This document shows, piece by piece, positions 61,058-64,000 of a DNA stretch of 64,000 nt (position 1 is its first letter; each line of letters begins with the position of its first letter). Below the pieces are notes generated by a model. That model did not search any database. It saw only the letters and a program-made list of their open reading frames with translations, and was not told the origin of the DNA. A program made the translations under genes and the position numbers. This stretch comes from Niallia circulans (GTDB taxonomy: Bacteria > Bacillota > Bacilli > Bacillales > Cytobacillaceae): the NCBI RefSeq assembly GCF_007273535.1, contig NZ_RIBP01000004.1, positions 2,704,001-2,768,000 on the forward strand. The letters are read 5' to 3'.

Positions 61058-62293
61058 ATGTTCAAATTTAAATCACACAAACATCAAAATACAGGACAGA
61101 CAGTTGATAAAAAGGCGTTACTATTTGGTTTAATGTCTGTATTTCTATGTGGAATAGGTTTCACAATCATAGCACCAGTCGTTCCATATTTAGTTCATCC
61201 GTATGTTCACAATCAAGAAAATCAGGCAATCATTGTGACAATGCTGACCGCTGTTTATGCAGCCTGTGTTTTTATGGCGGCACCCGGACTTGGAGCTTTA
61301 AGTGATAGATATGGTCGTCGTCCGATCCTCTTAATATGCTTGTTTGGGTCTAGTGTCGGGTACGTGATTTTTGGGATTGGAGGAGCTTTATGGGTACTGT
61401 TTGTTGGAAGGATAATGGAAGGTGTAACAGGCGGGAGTATAAGCACCATCTTTGCTTATTTTGCAGACATTATCCCGAAAGAACAGCGAACAAAATACTT
61501 TGGGTGGGTAAGTGCTGTTACAGGTGTCGGCATCGCTGTTGGACCTGTAATAGGTGGACTGCTGACAAAGTTTGGCTATTCTGTACCGATGTATGCAGGA
61601 GCATTTATAACTTTATTAAATTTTGCATTCGGTCTTCTTTATATGCCAGAAAGTCTTAACAAGTACAACAGGCTGAAAAAAATTACGTTACTAAGATTAA
61701 ATCCATTCTCACAATTGTTTAGCATTCTTTCTATGAAAAATCTAAAATGGCTGCTTATCTCTGCGTTTTTACTATGGATTCCTAACGGATCTTTACAGGC
61801 CGTTTTTTCACAGTTTACAATAGATACTTTCAACTGGGAGCCAGCGCTAATCGGACTGATGTTTTCCATAATGGGTATTCAAGACATCGTTTCACAAGGG
61901 TTTATCATGCCAAAGCTGTTACTGAAATACAGTGATGTGCAAATAGGGATAATCGGAATGATTTCAGAGATTATTGGCTACAGCTTTATCGCAATGTCGG
62001 CGTTATTCTCTCTATATCCGCTTTTTATCGCCGGAATGTTCGTGTTTGGATTTGGTGATTCCATCATCGGACCTTCATTCAATGGAATGCTTTCCAAGTC
62101 TGCCCCTGCTAGTGAACAAGGCAGGATTCAAGGAGGCAGCCAATCTATTCAAGCATTAGCAAGAATAATAGGACCAATTATAGGCGGACAAATCTATGTA
62201 TCCCTTGGTCATGCTGCCCCCGCTTTTATGGGAATGATTTTAATTGCTGCGGCAGCTTTCGTATTATATAAGCGTAAAGATGTGATGAGTTAA
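61058..62293 (+). CDS. MFS exporter, TetA-like DHA1 family
   Basis: From ATG at 61058, seven bases after GAGGAG, the product has 411 residues and about twelve membrane helices. Motif A is GALSDRYGRRPILL, and a motif C-like region is AVTGVGIAVGPVIGG. The early APVVPYLV fits drug exporters. Regulated presumably by the MarR protein upstream. Substrate unknown. Confidence 0.88.
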   Translation: MFKFKSHKHQNTGQTVDKKALLFGLMSVFLCGIGFTIIAPVVPYLVHPYVHNQENQAIIVTMLTAVYAACVFMAAPGLGALSDRYGRRPILLICLFGSSVGYVIFGIGGALWVLFVGRIMEGVTGGSISTIFAYFADIIPKEQRTKYFGWVSAVTGVGIAVGPVIGGLLTKFGYSVPMYAGAFITLLNFAFGLLYMPESLNKYNRLKKITLLRLNPFSQLFSILSMKNLKWLLISAFLLWIPNGSLQAVFSQFTIDTFNWEPALIGLMFSIMGIQDIVSQGFIMPKLLLKYSDVQIGIIGMISEIIGYSFIAMSALFSLYPLFIAGMFVFGFGDSIIGPSFNGMLSKSAPASEQGRIQGGSQSIQALARIIGPIIGGQIYVSLGHAAPAFMGMILIAAAAFVLYKRKDVMS

Positions 62294-62404
62294 GGTACTA
62301 ATGTATTTAAGTGAATTCATTTGGAGTACTGGGTACTATTGGTGTAAGTAGTCCGAATTAGTAGAGGAACATAACCAGTCCTAACAATAGATATTAGCGT
62401 TTTT

Positions 62405-62435
62405 AATAGTCACCATATTTGGCGACTATTTATTT
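62405..62435 (+). terminator. Terminator of the MFS exporter
   Basis: AATAGTCACC and GGCGACTATT form a stem with one mismatch, followed by TATTT. Confidence 0.6.
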
Positions 62436-62527
62436 ACAAAAAATACCCAATACATATACTTGGCAAATGAAACTTTATTAATCATTAGACGTATATAATT
62501 ACAATATTTAACAAAAGAGGTGTTAAC

Positions 62528-62923
62528 ATGCCAAATGACTTTTACTTTGGAGACTCTATGTTCCAATTTGGTCCGATTTTTATCGGAATTGTGTTTGTCT
62601 TCGTTATTGGTAGTATTTTATTTGCCATTTTTAAAGGAATTGGCGAGTGGCATAAAAATGAGCAGTCGCCCAGGCTAAGTGTGCCAGCAGTGATTAAAGC
62701 AAAACGTACAGATGTCAGAAGAAGTTCAAATCATGATAATCATCATTCTTCGAGTACTATATATTATGTCACCTTTGAGTTTGAAAGTGGCGACAGAACA
62801 GAGTTTCATGTTTCAGGTAAAGAATATGGGCTGCTTTCTGAAAATGACACAGGAATTTTAAACTTTCAAGGCACTAGGTTTTTAGGATTTGATAGAAAAA
62901 GTATGAATCAAGAAAATTTGTAA
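62528..62923 (+). CDS. DUF2500-family membrane protein
   Basis: The 131-residue protein has one N-terminal membrane segment (FGPIFIGIVFVFVIGSILFAI), then a soluble domain with LSVPAVIKAKRTDVRR, YYVTFEFESGDRTEFHVSGKEYGLL and GDTGILNFQGTRFLGFDR-like ending. This is the DUF2500 pattern. Function unknown. AAAGAGGTG precedes the ATG. Confidence 0.85.
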   Translation: MPNDFYFGDSMFQFGPIFIGIVFVFVIGSILFAIFKGIGEWHKNEQSPRLSVPAVIKAKRTDVRRSSNHDNHHSSSTIYYVTFEFESGDRTEFHVSGKEYGLLSENDTGILNFQGTRFLGFDRKSMNQENL

Positions 62924-62977
62924 GCAATAAACATCCGGACTTATTAAGATTATTGAAATTATTGTATGCCATAATGA

Positions 62978-63003
62978 AGAGCCTAGGAATCTTCCTAGGC
63001 TCT
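62978..63003. terminator. Hairpin terminator
   Basis: AGAGCCTAGG and CCTAGGCTCT form a perfect 10 bp stem around six bases. T tracts are short on both strands. Confidence 0.7.
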
Positions 63004-63075
63004 GTTTAATTCTCTCGAAAAGGTAACAGGACGCTTGCGTAGCTTTGAATAATACTTTGTGAGTTCCGTAATTTG

Positions 63076-63381
63076 TTACTCAGCAACCACTGAGAACTGC
63101 TTTACAGTTGGGATAATGGCTGCTAGCTCTTTATCAGGGTATTTTTTCTCAAGCTCATGAATATCTTTAAACTCTGTGCTTCTTACCCACTGCAAATAAT
63201 CTTCCTTAGTCTCCCATTCCATATGGACGGTGATTTCTCCTTTGTGTTTGTCTGTTTGCAGGAGGAGAAAACGGATAAAACCGGGATTTTTATCTACTAA
63301 TCGTGAGCGGTTTTTGTATATTTCAATCACTTCATCTGCTTTATCTGCTGGTACTGGAAAAGTTGAATGGACGATAAACAT
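63076..63381 (-). CDS. Antibiotic-biosynthesis-monooxygenase-fold protein (IsdG/HmoA-like)
   Basis: The 101-residue ferredoxin-like protein starts MFIVHSTFPVPADKADEVIE and contains NPGFIRFLLLQTDK and HMEWETKEDYLQWVRS. The pattern fits the ABM/IsdG group, whose members degrade heme or oxidise quinols. A histidine near HELEKKY could be the heme ligand. Heme degradation is plausible but unproven. Confidence 0.8.
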   Translation of the reverse strand: MFIVHSTFPVPADKADEVIEIYKNRSRLVDKNPGFIRFLLLQTDKHKGEITVHMEWETKEDYLQWVRSTEFKDIHELEKKYPDKELAAIIPTVKQFSVVAE

Positions 63382-63564
63382 TGGCTAGACTCCTCTAACA
63401 TTGATTTTCTTTATCGTACCATAAATCTTGTTTGACGAAAATTGATGTACCAGAAGGAATGCGTTGTGGCAATATGGAATTTATTATGTAGGCTAGTTTG
63501 CAATTTGCGATAACGTTTTTCCTAAACCGGTTTTACGTGTGGACATCATAGAGGGGTGGTTGTT

Positions 63565-64000
63565 TTGCAGGTAAGAGTATTAAAACCAAAGGATGCTAAG
63601 GAATATTGGGGTTTGCGGTTGATTACATTAAATCAGCATCCAGATGCATTCCTACTAACATTGGAAGAGGAGCAAAAACGGCTTTATCCTATCAAGCGCA
63701 TTTCCGCATTATTGAAGGACCCGACAAGAATTACCATTGGGGCGTTTATAGACGAGCGCCTTGTTGGCACTATCACACTTCAAAAGGAAACCTATAAGAA
63801 AATCAAGCATAAGGCAAGTGTTCTGTCGTTTTTTATTGAAGATGCATACCGCAACAAAGGGATTGGGAGAAGGCTTTTGACAGAGGTGATTACCTTATCA
63901 AGAAGACTGGAGATTGAACAATTGCTGTTGGCGGTTGTATCAACAAATGCTGGAGCTATTGCTTTATACGAATCGATGGGGTTCACTGTTTTTGGCTTGG
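63565..64000 (+). CDS. GNAT acetyltransferase (partial, runs off the window)
   Basis: A TTG start at 63565 follows GAGGGGTGG. The visible 145 residues read MQVRVLKPKDAKEYWGLRL at the start, then IGAFIDERLVGTITL, the acetyl-CoA loop DAYRNKGIGRRLL and NAGAIALYESMGF. The C-terminus lies outside the window. It is similar in layout to the GNAT at 58748. Confidence 0.88.
   Translation, partial: MQVRVLKPKDAKEYWGLRLITLNQHPDAFLLTLEEEQKRLYPIKRISALLKDPTRITIGAFIDERLVGTITLQKETYKKIKHKASVLSFFIEDAYRNKGIGRRLLTEVITLSRRLEIEQLLLAVVSTNAGAIALYESMGFTVFGL

Overview
The window looks like a chromosomal segment of a low-GC, spore-forming member of the Bacillaceae (Niallia/Bacillus type). Lineage markers are a type-H small acid-soluble spore protein, a YjcZ-type sporulation peptide, a HemAT globin-coupled transducer, FosB, a T-box-controlled trp operon, CcpA (cre) and TnrA/GlnR boxes, and frequent TTG/GTG starts behind strong Shine-Dalgarno sites. 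I see no phage, plasmid or CRISPR signature. The genus is inference; the family-level assignment is well supported.

Layout. 1-5.4 kb: hexuronate/2-keto-3-deoxygluconate catabolism (end of a probable uxaC, an IclR regulator and sugar isomerase on the minus strand, then kdgA-kdgK-kduI-kduD from a promoter overlapped by a cre site). 5.4-13.7 kb: fosB, a HAD phosphatase, a small kinase, a cycA-type permease, a lone tRNA-Val(GAC), a HAD phosphatase, an AraC-family pseudogene, an MFS exporter and an HxlR regulator. 13.8-18.9 kb: an AraC regulator divergent from a copper amine oxidase, a Met/His-rich membrane protein and an ammonium transporter, with a perfect TnrA/GlnR box upstream. 19.1-20.6 kb: an IS150-group IS3-family element sitting in the loop of a terminator hairpin. 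20.7-26.1 kb: YqcI/YcgG protein, polysaccharide deacetylase, PAS-PAS-GGDEF cyclase, a 3 x 38 bp tandem repeat against a decayed PhzF gene, HemAT, DUF378. 26.4-29.7 kb: sspH (its terminator loop carries a 53 bp remnant of the same IS), a CobW GTPase, a permease and a TIGR03943 protein.

29.7-32.3 kb: TPP riboswitch and thiM-thiD-thiE. 32.4-36.6 kb: YjcZ peptide, a second ammonium transporter with its own TnrA/GlnR box, a DUF294 nucleotidyltransferase overlapping or abutting a DEDDh exonuclease, and a GNAT. 37.4-41.0 kb: fruR-fruK-fruA with a cre site in the promoter spacer. 41-43.2 kb: MFS exporter and MOSC protein. 43.2-50.3 kb: two tandem tryptophan T-boxes and a complete trpEGDCFBA operon. 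50.4-64 kb: SDR, Lrp/AsnC, an MBL-fold/TetR pair, a TetR/amidohydrolase pair with two matching palindromic operators, several small unknown proteins, an XRE/membrane pair, a MarR/MFS pair, DUF2500, an IsdG-like monooxygenase and a GNAT cut by the window end.

How the genes work together. Two nitrogen-responsive blocks (amine oxidase with Amt, and the second Amt) share TnrA/GlnR boxes and point to amine oxidation as a nitrogen source. Two sugar blocks (uronate, fructose) carry cre sites. The most notable structural observation is that the full IS and its 53 bp derivative both lie inside rho-independent terminator loops.
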